Of a stretch of 64,000 bases of DNA, positions 43,904 to 56,108 are shown one piece after another. The DNA is taken from positions 2,232,001 to 2,296,000 of the forward strand of contig CM073201.1 of assembly GCA_037042915.1 (NCBI GenBank), given 5' to 3'. The translations under genes and the position numbers were made by a program. Every line of letters starts with the position of its first letter. Position 1 is the stretch's first letter. This stretch comes from Auricularia sp. M13 (Eukaryota; Basidiomycota; Agaricomycetes; Auriculariales; Auriculariaceae). The notes beneath the pieces were generated by a model. The model saw only the letters and a program-made list of their open reading frames with translations, did not search any database and was not told the DNA's origin.

Positions 43904-46900
43904 CTACTTTTCGACAGCAGTAGTGTGCAGCGGCATCATGATGTCGAACGAGCCTGTGCCCGTTTGCGATGGTCGTCCCAGGACAATGTTGCCGGACGGC
44001 GACGAGAGATCGTCGAAATCGCCGTGTAATGTCGCGTCCGTTATAAAAGCGACCGTTGTTTCGAAAGACGCCTTCAGGAGTGGGGAGCTATTGCTTGATA
44101 TACCTTGACGATTGAACGGTTTATATCCGCCCTCAAAGGTCTACATGGCCTGTTAGTCTATCACTCGCACGCTGCCCATTCTGGCGTACCATGTAATCAG
44201 CAATGAGTTCCAGATGCCGACGGTCCACGTCGATGTTGTAGCCGCCGAAAACGCCGCTGACTTCGTCTACGATCGTTCTACGCGCCATCTCCACGCCGTA
44301 TGTTTTCAGGATAGCGTGGATATCGTTGGAACGAATCTGATTGACGTCGACGACATGTCCCGTCCGGTGCCAGATACCCGCGAAATTGGAACCCTCACAT
44401 TCGATCACAGGCTGAGACGGTGTCAGCATCACCACGACGATTCGTCGGTTGTACATTTACCGTTTTGATACCGCCCATCGTAAGCTCGCGTCTGTTGAAT
44501 GTTGAGATGCCTGGGACTTCGCGGACTATCGTGCGACGACAGCAGCGTTCCAATATATCGACAAGTAGCAGCTTCGGAGCCTCAGCGCCGAGCTACAATA
44601 TCCACAATAAGTTAGAGATTCTAAGATTGTGGATGCATCGGACTGACCAGAAGTTCGAAATGACATTCCGAGGAATCTTTGTTGTAGTCAAAGGACGTGG
44701 CAATGCCGCCCAGCCTGTCCATGAAGGCCTCTACCCCGGTTTCAGCCTTGGATGCTTTTGGTGTATCGCCGTCCTCAACGGCGATAGGTTCCTCGGCCTG
44801 CACAGGAGATGCATCCTCGTCCTCGTCGGATGAATCGTCGTCGTCATAAGTGGCCATCTGCTTCGTCTTCCGCGCGCGTTTGACCTCATCCGCATCGCCG
44901 TCGCCGGCGTCAGAGTCATCATCACGACGTGGAGGTGCGTCGTCCATCTCTTCGTCCTCTCCTCCACCGCCGCTACGGGCCTCACGAACAACCTGGGCCT
45001 GGTCGATGTCCGAAAGAAGAGACTTCCATTGGGCGGCAAGCTTCTTCAACTCGCCAGTGATCTCCTTCTTCAGCTGAACTGCGAAGGCGCCGGTGAGAGT
45101 GCGCTCAATGTCCTTCGCCCTGACGACATAGGCCTCCTTGCACTCCTTCAGGTCATAGAATTTGACGCGGCACGAGGAAACGTTTCGCGCGGGCTTCGCT
45201 TTTGTCAACCACCAACTCCTCCGTGACGACGACGTTCTCCACGAGTTGTGAAAGCGTCAAACGGTTGGATGCTTTGCAGAACTGATCGACTTTGTCCATG
45301 TCAACGTTCTTCTGAAGAGGTAGGTGCATCAACGGTGTCTTGGGTTTTGTCGAGGCGGTCATGATGATTTCTCGTAAACGAGGAATACCGAGCGTGACAT
45401 TGGCAGCACCGTGGCCTATTGCATATCAGGACGTGAAACTCCAATGAATGTATCTGTAATGGTACGTACCAGCCAAATGGAACGTGTTCAACGTCATTTG
45501 CGTGGACGGTTCGCCAATACTATATAAGTTTAAGCATAACGAAAGGAGCAAGGCTGGTAGTGACATACCCTTGGGACGCCAGCAGCCCCACAGCTTCTCC
45601 AGGATCTGCAAGACTGCGTATGAAACGCGCGTTCATGAAGTGCGAGAACGTTTCAGCGTTGCCAAGATCCTTCCATGGGAAGTGCAGGCTATCCGTGCTT
45701 TCATCTTGCAGTAGCTTGTGAGGGTTCTTCTTGATATACTCGTACAAGTCGCGCGCAAAGCGTTCAGACGTGCTGCCAAGGTAGGCCACGGGGTTATAGA
45801 CCGAAATTGCTGGATCGTACAAGTCGGGGTCCGCGAGCGCCTTCTCCATGTACTTGCGCACCTTCTTCTTCGCACCAAGCAACTTGACGAGCTCGACCGG
45901 TCGTATACGGTTGACGAAGCTCTTGAAGTTCTGCAGAGCGAATTCGTAGTTCATGAAACGCTTCTGCAAGTTCACTTTGTGCTCCTCGCCAGGCTTCACG
46001 GGGTCGACGAGGAGATGCTTCTGCTTCGTCACGTCCAACCCGTCGCCGCCGTAGAAGAATTGGTAAAGCGATGCGTCACTCCCGCGGACAGTATGGTCGT
46101 AGTGCACGCGAATGCCCTCCAAGTGCTTGATTAAGCAGCGCTGGAGGTATCCTGAACGAGAAGTCTTGACAGCAGTGTCGATCAAGCCTTCGCGACCAGC
46201 CATGCAATGGAAGTAGAACTCCTGCGGACGGACGCCTGTGAGGAAGCGACTGGCAACATAACCACCCGCAATGGCAGCAGTCTCGAAGGCCTTGAAGCTC
46301 GGCAATGTCTTGCCGCTAACCATGACTGGCACACGGCGACCTTCGAGCTCCTGCTGACCAAGACCACACGAGATCTGGCGAGCGTTGACGGCACTGCCCT
46401 TGGCTCCGGACAGCGTCATCGCCTGCATGTGGTTGTGCGGGAATTTGCGCAGAAGGCCGTTGGGAATGCATTCATTGGCAATGGACGACGTCAGGCCCTG
46501 CGTACGCTGCTTGACGCTGTTATCGAGCAGGGCCATTTTCGCATCGTCGCGCAGAATCTCGCGGAGCAGCGAAGGCAGCGTGCGATCCTGCTCTTCGGGA
46601 GACAGTCCCTTGAGCGAAGGGAAACTGGCGATAGTAGCTTCGTGACCCATATTCCACGCATCGGCGATGAGCTTTTCGCGAGCCTTGTTGCCCTTCTCCG
46701 TCAGCGCCAAATCGTCCATGCGACACGTGAAGGCTCGGTGTTGCAGGTATTTCGTTAGCAACCGACTGAAGATGCCGAGTAGACGACCCGCCATGTCGGG
46801 GCCGTAGAGCTCGTAGGCGGAGTGTATCAATCCGTAGTCGGAGGCACCTAGTTGAGACTTGTCGAGCACGCCGCAGAGCATGTCACCGTCGAGGAATATG

Positions 46901-49792
46901 ACCTCTTCCTCGTTCTGTGTCTTGCCCCAGACTGGATCCTTATAATCCGCCCAAAGCTCCTGCGATATCTTGCATTTCGACCGTAGACTGATACCGTGGG
47001 CATTGGCGGGCGTAATATTCCGAAGAATGGTGGAAATCTCGAATTCCAGTTAGACGCACGATATATACTGACCGACTCATACGTACCACTTGCTTGCCCG
47101 TCCAGAGAGGTTTAGGCTTCCAGATAGTGGGCGGGAGCGTCTCGATACGGCCGGTATGCATCCATTCCTCTTCCGGTCGAAGCGCACCGTACAAGAGCTG
47201 ATGGTACTCTTCTCGAGTGAAGAACGTATTCTTGCTCGTCATCCACAGGCCCGCCACGACATGGTCCTGAATCAGACCACGCAGTGGCTTGCCGGATGTT
47301 GGTACAAGGTACTGATTATCCGTGTTGGCGATGAACGTTGCCTCTGCCCGTGCAATCTGGTTCTCTGCAAGAGATTTAACAGACAAGAATGCGAAAGGCA
47401 TTACGCTCACTTACGCGCGAAGTGAATGTTCATCTCTTCAGTCAAAGATCAGTAAGGCAGTGATGACAGAACAGTGTGAGGGCTCACCGTCTCCGTCGAA
47501 GTCGGCATTGTATGAGTTACTGCAATCCAGTCAGCGCCGGTTCGCATTGGACCATGAGATATGTGCATACCAATTGGCATAGTGCATGCGAATTGTTTTC
47601 TCGCCCTTTAACACCTTGGCCTTATGCGCCATCATACTTGGCTTGTGCAACGTTGGTTGTCGATTCAGGATGAGGATGTCCCCATCGCGCAAGTGCCGAT
47701 ACACCTTCTTGTTGACTGCCGTCCGTTGCGTCTGCAATCCACGTGCAGGAGGGCCCAATCGATCGTTACCCTGCGGTGTCATGAGTTGACTTGCTATCGC
47801 TGTACGCTGCTCCAGCGACATAGCGTCCTTGACCACATAGCGTCAACTCATGAGCATGTTGAGGAGATTATGGAATCGTACCAGGGAGTGCTGCGTCCCG
47901 TCCTCGAACTCTACAATCGACGCGCCAGGGTATTCGCGTGGTCCAGCTTTGACAAGTCGAATCATCTCGAGGTAGTTGAGCGCGGTGACTGGCTCCGGGA
48001 AAGTGAGTTTCCGCGCGAAAACGGGCGGGATGCCGATTTCGTTCGTGTCGATATTGACATCTGGCGAGATGACAGAACGCGCGGCATAGTTGACGCGCTT
48101 GCCCTATAGCAATAATGAATAAGGGCCGCCCTCAAGAACTAACGGCAGCTCACCATCATGTGCTTGCGGAAAAGGCCCTCCTTCTTCTCGAGCCCTTGCT
48201 TGATGCCAGGAGGCGGGAGCTTGCCGCGGCGGACGGGCTGGGGATTCTTTGTGCTGTCAATGAAGCTATTGACATCATCCTGAAGCCGAATGAGTGTCTC
48301 CAGCATCTGACCGAGCAGTTTCGTGTGTTGCGTCGCAGCTGCGGCGGCAGATATATCTGGGATTTTCGCCCTCATCTCGTTGGTGATATCGCGCAAACGG
48401 TAGCTCGTCACCAGAATCTTCGTCAAGAGTTCGTTATGCGGGTGCTCAAAAAGCTGTTCGCCCATCTCCACTGGCGGTCGGAAGCGCGTGGGCGAAACGG
48501 GGAGCACCTCCAAGAAAAACTGGTCCGCAGAGGCCGGGGAGAGTCCTTCGCGCGTGAGGGGCGCAAAGGGACCGTGACGACCGAATAAGAGCGAGCATAT
48601 TTCCACCTCGTTCTTAAAAAGTCGGCGGAGGTGTGCGCGCACTTCTTCGGGAGAGACAACGCGTTCGTTTCGTCCTCGTGAAGTCTTGACGCGCCCGTCG
48701 GCTGCGCGTGGTAGCTGCTTCTCCGTGTCAGGGTGCTCAGGCAGGTCTTCTGCAGGCTCTTGCTGATGGCTGTGCGTTGATTCGCCGTCGTCGTCCGACA
48801 TTTCTTCGTCAGAATCAACGTCCTCGATGCCCTCTTGAGCATGACTAGGCTGAATGTCGTCAGCGAGCAAGACGTTTGGTCGTTTCCGGCCGTGCGCAGC
48901 ATGTTGTCGTCTGTGCTTGATGCTCAGGTCGTATTCGATTATTTTGCGGAAGCCTTCCTTGCGGAATGTAAACCCGTGCCTGAGATAGCGTCAATATCCC
49001 CGGCAAATGAAAATGAAAGAGGCACTCACGCGTTACAGTCGTCGTTCTGACACTGGTTGCGCATGACAGCTTTGAGGAACTCTGCGATGAGGTTTTCCGC
49101 GCCTCGTAGCACAGTCCCATCTTGTAATCGTCTCGCTGACTCGTAGTGGCGCGATGCAAGTGTACGGCTACGAACAGGCCGACGCGAACGCGGAACTGGT
49201 CAACAGTCTCGTCCTGCTGCGGCCCATCGTCGTCGTCGTCTCCACCCGCTCTCCGAACGCGTCGGTGCAGGTCGTCCAGGTCCTGCGCAGCTTGCAGCAG
49301 GCCAAATTCGAGTAAACGCAGCTTGGCGGCATATTTGCACACCTAAAACAGCAGCACTTCAGCATGGGCATTCGCTTTTCGCGGGCGTTCACTCACGACT
49401 TCGCGACTCAATTTGAAGCGGTGGCAAAACATACATGTTGCTCTGAGCAGGTTGTACATGCTGTTCATGAACAGAGGGTGGAACACGGGCGCTGGGAGCT
49501 CAATGTGGCCGAAGTGGCCAGGGCATTCGAAGGACTGCAAGCGACATGTTGCGCAGCTACGAAGACGCGTTAATATCATAGTTGGAGGTTTGCAAGTCTG
49601 GGCGCACATGTCCTTGGGGCCGCTGGGACCCAGCGCAGGGTCATAGAGGGCGCCTTGGTTGGGTCGGTTGAGGTCGTCCAGCAGAACCGGGTTAACGATC
49701 TGCTTGACGGAAATTCTGCGTATCTCCTCGGGACTGAGAGAGTAGAACGATATGCTCGCGACGCCAGACGGGATCGAGTTAGCAATGTTCAT
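43904..49792 (-). CDS. RPA190: RNA polymerase I largest subunit (RPA190/RPA1)
   Basis: Catalytic subunit that transcribes 35S pre-rRNA in the nucleolus. Conserved regions in order: [20 protein letters not shown], the zinc-binding [32 protein letters not shown], an acidic Pol I-specific insert ([15 protein letters not shown]), [38 protein letters not shown], the metal site [13 protein letters not shown] split by an intron, [20 protein letters not shown], the bridge-helix and trigger-loop region ([20 protein letters not shown]), [20 protein letters not shown], an acidic linker, and the C-terminal [13 protein letters not shown] to TAVEK. About twenty exons. The four-T run at 45200-45203 adds one base; three give [20 protein letters not shown], as the family expects. 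Confidence 0.93.
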
Positions 49793-50106
49793 TTTTCGCC
49801 CTCGTTGCACCCGCCGGCGCGCGCGTTGAAAAAAGCAGGAACGCGTTCCGGCTCCGACACTGTTCCTCGATCCTTGGTCGCCCCATTCCCGCTTGCACTC
49901 CGGTGACACTGAGCGTGCTCAATTCTGCACGCAGTGCTCAAGGCTGGGTATGCAGCCTAAAAAGGGCGCCTGCATTGATATTATGAACTTCAATTATATG
50001 GGTATATTTACTCTGCCTGTATCTGACTGCGTCCAACCACCAAGAGAGGGCATTCAAGTTCATCAGCGTTGAAGTAGTCTAGTCCTACCATTTTTTCATT
50101 ACATCG
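49793..50106. other. intergenic region, RPA190 promoter
   Basis: About 310 bp between the RPA190 start and the permease stop, both on the minus strand. An AT-rich stretch lies at 49975-50010. No specific motif is supported. Confidence 0.4.
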
Positions 50107-52310
50107 TCAAACAGGTATTTTCTCCTTCTCCGTCGAGCGCCTGCTTTCCGACTCCAAGTCAGCCCCAACGACCGCGCTAGCCGACTCGTTCACGGATTTT
50201 GTGTCCTCGTTCCAAGGCTCAAAGACATCCTCGGCCTCTTCTACCGTTGCTTGCCGCGTTGGCCAGAATCTGTTCAGCAGCACGTAGACTATGAAGCTCA
50301 CACCCAGGCCTGTGAAAAACGAGAGCTGGTAGATGCGCTGTGCTGCTAGCGGAACCGTGCGTCCGATAGCCCCCACGAAACCCTGCACCGTCACGTTAAG
50401 CTTGAATATACTGTACTTCGACACGCGTTGTTACGCACCACAATATTGATAGCTATGCCACACAAGTACGCCGCATATGCTCTCCAGTTAACGCCTCCCG
50501 TAAAGTAATACCTGCGCGCCTGATGAGCACCCAACGAGACTTCGTGCCATGGCCTAACGCACAGTCCATTGCTATCCACGGTATACAGATCGCGCACTTT
50601 AACGAGACCGCGACTGACGACGTAGTACTGCGCAAGCATGCACCCGATGATGCTGCTGAGGAAGACCGAATACGCCGAGAGATAGGTCGCGAAATTGTTC
50701 GAGGAGCTGAGCAGGCGCCAAGGGAGCATGGCGAAGCCGACGGTCGCGGCGATGTACCCGCCGCGCCGGATGGTGATGAACCGCGGGAACAGCGCCGTGA
50801 GGTCGCAGCCTGCGGAAATGCTGTTCGCTGATATGTTCGTGCCAATTTGCGCGATGATGAAGGCTATCGCGATGAACGCCACTCCGGCGCGCTGCAAGAC
50901 GGTTCAACAAAGCAGTCTTTAGGGGGCATACTATATGGCGTACCGATCCATGCGAGGGCGAATCGTCCAACACGCGGCCCAGCAGATCCAGAGGATTCCA
51001 AATCGCTTCGCCATAGATGACGGTGGACGACGAAGAAACGATGATGCCCAAGAATCTATCATCCCCGGTGAGTTTGTATTTTAAATTTGAACCGGCAGTC
51101 AGAACGCGACGCACGAGACCATGGCAAATGTGAAAGGTAGGGCAAAGAGCTGTGGCCAGATAATTGAGCTCGTTTTGTCCGCCCGAGAGGCGAAATCCTG
51201 GGCATTGGTGATCAAAGTCGCCATGTCTGCAGCCGGGGGTTATCCCAGCGCTCCCATCTGCCTAGAGCAACATAACATACTCGAGATACAGCTCATGAGG
51301 GCATTGACGAACGCCCATGCGCGCGCACTCCCATGTATACTCGCCGGCTGCTTGACGATTGGGCCAACGCCGCCAGCTTTGACGACAAACCATATGAAGA
51401 ACGCGATACCGGCAATTGGCGTGACGATGGCCTTGACCGTGAAGAGGTGTCGTATTTTATGAAGCGGGTAATAAATGGGGATGAGCGAGGCGAGGCTGAA
51501 GAGGAAGAAGCCCAGGAAGTGGGCGGTATCCGTGCCCGAATTGGGAATCCCATTCGAAATGCGCGCTGTGGATGGCCAGATGGCTTGCAAGAGGAGGTAG
51601 ACACATTGGCCGCCGATCCAAGCCTGCACACCGTACCAAACGCATGCCTGGTATGAAGGCGGTCAAGACAGGCACTGTGACCGGAAAATGGATAATGCCC
51701 GTACCATTGCCGCGCGATTGAAGGTTGGCCAGAGTCCACCGTATATACCTGCATCTCGGATTCACAGTGGAGTTCATACGAAAGCCCAACATGAGCATAC
51801 CGAATGTATATCGGATGTTAACGGGAAAGACGACGTGCAGCTTTGCTCCCGCATAAGCATTCAAGACAAGAAACACAGCAGCGACCGCGTCTGCAGTAAG
51901 ACTGAGTTTCGGTATACTTGTAGAACGAGGGCGTACTCACATCCGATCCAAACCGCAATCCACGCCTCCCACCATGTCAAACCAGCCGTGATCATCGACG
52001 ATGATATGTACCATGTGTTGACCTACATGAGACCCGGTGAGAAGAAAAGGCTGAAGAACTCATAATCAGGCTTGCGCGGGGCAGGCGTACGTTGAATGAG
52101 TCTGCGAGCCAGAATGTAAGATAATTCCACCACTTCCAAGTCCGCTGGTGTGGCGGGACAGGCAGAAGATCATCGTTCTGTAGCACTGCAAATCTGAGTG
52201 AGCAGAGTGTAGGCAGCTTGATGCGTGCACATACTGAGCTCGCTGAACGATAGGCCGGGTGCGTGCGGCACCTCGACGGCTTTGACTGCCCTGCGCACGA
52301 TCTTCGACAT
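50107..52310 (-). CDS. NCS1-family nucleobase/nucleoside permease (Fur type)
   Basis: Twelve-helix plasma-membrane transporter for uracil, uridine, allantoin or related compounds. Family features: [20 protein letters not shown] at the start of the core, [119 protein letters not shown] and [16 protein letters not shown]. The tail is acidic and ends TEKEKIPV. Several introns interrupt it. The start chosen is the ATG at 52310 ([14 protein letters not shown]); a Met 22 codons upstream (52376) is also in frame. Substrate cannot be told from sequence alone. Confidence 0.88.
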
Positions 52311-53229
52311 GGGGTTGCGATGTCGCGTGCAGTTGCAGTGCAAACGCGGGGGATCGTGCGCGAAGAGCTCAAACATTTAAATATCTACTATGCTTATCTG
52401 TTATCTCCCATGACAGCGCACCATGCGCCGCGGCTCCTGATTTGCCAATTCTCCTCCAGCGCCTAGGCAATTCTTGGTGCCAACTCTATACAGCCGCCCA
52501 CCAGGAGCAGGTGGAAACTATTCGAGGCTCTGGAGGTGCTTGATGGTTGATACACGCGTTCACGGGGTCAACACCGATACCACTACACAGTGTGGCAAGA
52601 CAGCCGGATCGTGCACCAGCGCGTGGAATATGCGGTTAAGTTAGCGTAGCCCAGTATCAAGCGCTGTTCGGTCAGGGCCCAGGTGGATGCCAGATGCGAT
52701 GTGTGCACACCGGTGTTGACGTCTGCGTTGTGGTCCGACGACGCGGACCCTGTCTCCTACTAGTGGGGAAACGAAGACTATGTGTGTGGGTGGCAGATTC
52801 CAGACGCAGGATCGCACGAAACACCCAAGCCAAGCATGCAAGTGAGTCGGCCCAAGGTTGACCGTGTGACATTCGAAAGCTATTGACTGGTGATGTCCAT
52901 TGGGCCAATAAAGCTCTGTGCGGTACCAGAAGTAATTCCAAGCGCGAGGTACTTAACAGTGGCAGAGCTCTTGGTCTGGCAGCAGTGGAGGAGCCCAGGG
53001 CAAGGAATTGCAGTTACAAGATCCCGACAGCTCGAATTTGCCTGTAGCGACCAAGTAAGGCTTCAAGTCCATCCGAGTGCAATTGTGCTGGAGCGAAAGC
53101 CTCGAAGACGAAACATTCTGAATGGGCAGAAAGCAACACGAGTTCCGGCTCCGCAACGCGAGGCCCGGAGTGGCGTGCGTGTGATTTCAGTTCCGGCTGC
53201 TTACCGCACCTTGCACCTGCGCATTCACC
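52311..53229. other. divergent intergenic region, permease and PEX5
   Basis: About 0.9 kb of non-coding-looking sequence between two divergent starts. No TATA box, repeat or RNA gene is clear. Confidence 0.45.
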
Positions 53230-55545
53230 ATGTCGCTGCAATCGCTCATCTCTGGCGCAGAATGCTCTACGGCGGCCAACCCGCTGTCCCAGGTGCTCAA
53301 GCACGCTGAAGGGGACCGCAGCCTGCAGAGGGTACGTGAGTTAACGGTGCAGTTGCTTTACTGGCTGACCCGGTCGAGCAGGACCGTGTCCAGGCTGGAC
53401 CCTCGTCCTCTGTGAGCAACCTTTCACCTCTGCGCTTGCCAAGTCCAATGCGCTGACAATGGCCCACAGCAACTGTACCGTCTGGCACCCAGCGCCACGC
53501 ATGCGCCTGCAGAAGCCGACATCGCATCCGCTCGCCAGTTCTTCGAACGGCAGCAGCTGCAGCAAGGCCGACCAGGCCAATTGCCGTCGTTCGATGTAGA
53601 GAGGTTGCGCTCGATGACTCCAGGACATGCGCCCTCGCCCGTGCCAGCAGACATGGCTGGCGCTTGGCACAGTGCATCCGCTGCAGGGCCGGTTTTCTCG
53701 CCCGCCATGCAGCAGCAGATGTCACCCGGAGGCTCGCAATGGGCCGGTGAATTTGAGCTGCATTCTATGCAAGGACCCGTCGCGCATGAAGCTGCGCCTG
53801 TATGTGAGTCCGTCCGCACGCATTCGATGTGCTGATGCTGACAAATGTGCAGACCGATCTGCTGGTTTCATGTCACCGCGGCCTTACCAGCAACCTTTTG
53901 TGCCCCAGATGTATACTCCACCTATCATGGTCATGGGCAAGGGGAAAGGAAAGGCTACCGAAGCCGACTTTGACGCGGCCTTTGCGCATGCTGCAGCCCT
54001 AGCATCGCAGTCGCAGTCGGCAAGGATCGAAGAAGTCGATCAACTCGCCGAGTCCATGCAAGAAGCCTCGCTCAATGACGAGTCGAAATCTGGAGACCAG
54101 GATTACATGTCTGAATTTCAACGGTGCGCTGGGTTTGAGCAGCCATGCAGCAATATGCGCTGAACGTATCATAGTTCTTGGGAGGAAGCGAAACAGGCAT
54201 CCAATAGTGGTCCTCTTGATCAGCACTCCGCTGAAGAGCTCGCCAAGTGGGAAGCACAGTTCAACCAAGTGAACTCGGAGGGTAGGCTTACCGATGGCGA
54301 ATTCGAGCGCCAGATGCAAGAGGCATACGAACAGTCCTTCGGCTCATACGATCACTTTGACACAGAAGGCCGCCTGGACGACAACGGTATACCACAGTTT
54401 GGCCCGTACCAATTCGGTAAGCGGTTCTCTGTGCTGGTGCCGTTATCCTCGTAATTCATGCATCGATAGAGAAAGACAATAAGTACATGATCGAAACAAA
54501 TACCGGTCGGTCACATCTCGAAGAGGCCAAGGAGTTACTGGCGAGGAACGGCTCGCTCACAGAAGCTGCCCTTCTGCTTGAAGCAGCGATTCAGCAGGGC
54601 GATCTTGGTCGAGGAGGGTACGAGGCATGGATCCTTCTTGGCGAGACGCGTAGTATGGACGAGCGCGAGGATGCTGCTTTGCGTGCTTTGCAAGAGGGCA
54701 CCCGCCTCGCGGCCGCCGCTGGCGAACCCGCAGAGGGTCTTATGGTACGCTTTATTTCACATTGTGTAAGTCGGTCGCCTCTCACCCTACAACTCACAGT
54801 CGCTCGCGGTGTCGTACACGAACGAGAGCTACGAGCGCGCATCCCACCAGGCGCTCCTGCAGTGGCTCAAGGCGCGGTATCCTGATGCACAAATTCCAGA
54901 GGAGACAGCATCACCATGGGCATCGCACGAGCGCGCGACCGACGCTTTCCTCGCTGTTGCGCGTGACCAGCATGCACGCGGTGCGCCCGTCGACCCGGAG
55001 CTGCAAGTCGGCCTCGGCGTGCTGTTCTATGCCAACGGCACGTTCGATCGCGCACAGGACTGCTTCGAGACGGCGCTCTCAGCCAATCCCAACGTACGTT
55101 GTAGGGGTTGTAACTGCGTATAGGGTATGCTCACGTATAATGGCAGGATTACTTGCTCTGGAATCGTCTGGGCTCGTGCTTGTCCAACGGTCAGCGGCCT
55201 GAGGAGGCTCTGGGTGCCTACCGGCAGGCGCTGCAGCTTCGCCCGACATACACACGCGCAATATACAACGTCGGCGTCGCCTGTAAGTCTTTCTACTTTG
55301 TTCTTTCAGGGTATCTTACACCACCTACAGGCCTGAATATTGGCGCCTACGAGGAAGCTGCCAAGCACTTTTTGAGCGCCCTGGCGATGCAGGAGTCGAA
55401 CGGCGGCGGCAGCGGGGAAAAGAGCCAGCAGCTGTGGACGACCCTTCAGCGATGCTTCACCTACATGAATCGGGGCGATTTGGCCGAGATGGTCAGGAAA
55501 GGCGCGCCGGTCGAAAGCTTCCGTCTCGAGGGATTCGATTTTTAG
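53230..55545 (+). CDS. PEX5: PEX5, peroxisomal targeting signal 1 receptor
   Basis: Cytosolic cycling receptor that binds C-terminal SKL-type signals and docks at the peroxisome membrane. Nine exons (53230-53331, 53382-53411, 53470-53803, 53853-54123, 54175-54416, 54470-54744, 54800-55093, 55147-55282, 55331-55545) give 632 residues in one frame. The N-terminus MSLQSLISGAECSTAANPL contains the conserved Cys (residue 12) used for export ubiquitination. WxxxF-type PEX14-binding motifs are WAGEF and WEAQF, with SWEEAKQA as a degenerate one. The C-terminal TPR domain includes AALLLEAAIQQG, ELQVGLGVLFYANGTFDRAQ, YLLWNRLGSCLSNGQRPEEA, YRQALQLRPTYTRAIYNVGV and CLNIGAYEEAAKHFLSAL. A segment FDAAFAHAAALASQ lies between the WxxxF motifs. 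Confidence 0.96.
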
Positions 55546-56108
55546 AATGCGTGTCGACGGTATACGGAGATAATCTTGCCAATATCATTCTATGCAGTGT
55601 TCAGGCTGCAAAGGGTGTCATAGTGCAGGCGCCCAGGTCAGCGCTCCTTGGATCGCCGATAGTGGAGTTATCAGTGTGGCGATAGCCTTCTTGTAGAATC
55701 GAGGGTTCCTCGTGCCAGTGGCGAACCGTGCTCGCTCTTGAACAATTCAGATCACACTTTCCGTATTATCGATATGAAGGAAATAGCGGCCCGTGCGCTT
55801 CACTCATCTGTAGTTTTTTGCGAAATTGGGAAAGTTTTTTTAGGTTTTTGTCAATGTTGGGTACCGCCCCTGTTGCTTTCATTCGAAAAGTCCGAGGCAG
55901 ATCAGGAGGTACTTATTCTCGAGCAGGAGACCGTCTTGCAATTGTTTCCGAGGACCACGGCTAACGCCGGTCTCGTGGCGCTTCCTTCCCTCAACCAGAT
56001 CACTACACGCGTGGTCCTTGCGCACCACGGATAGCTGGCTGGCAGAGGAATATAAAGCTAGGTGCGCTTAATGTTGGCACCGCGTCGAGTTCCCGTTGCT
56101 CACTCGCC
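55546..56108 (+). promoter_or_regulatory. intergenic region with TATA box of the FunK1 gene
   Basis: A TATAAA at 56051-56056 lies about 55 nt before the FunK1 start codon. The rest shows T-rich runs near 55815-55850 and no coding sequence I can support. Confidence 0.55.

Noticed and set aside
1-55545. A peroxisomal gene cluster (malate synthase, acyl-CoA oxidase, PEX5)
   Set aside because: The three genes are spread over 55 kb with many unrelated genes between them, so coincidence is the simpler reading.
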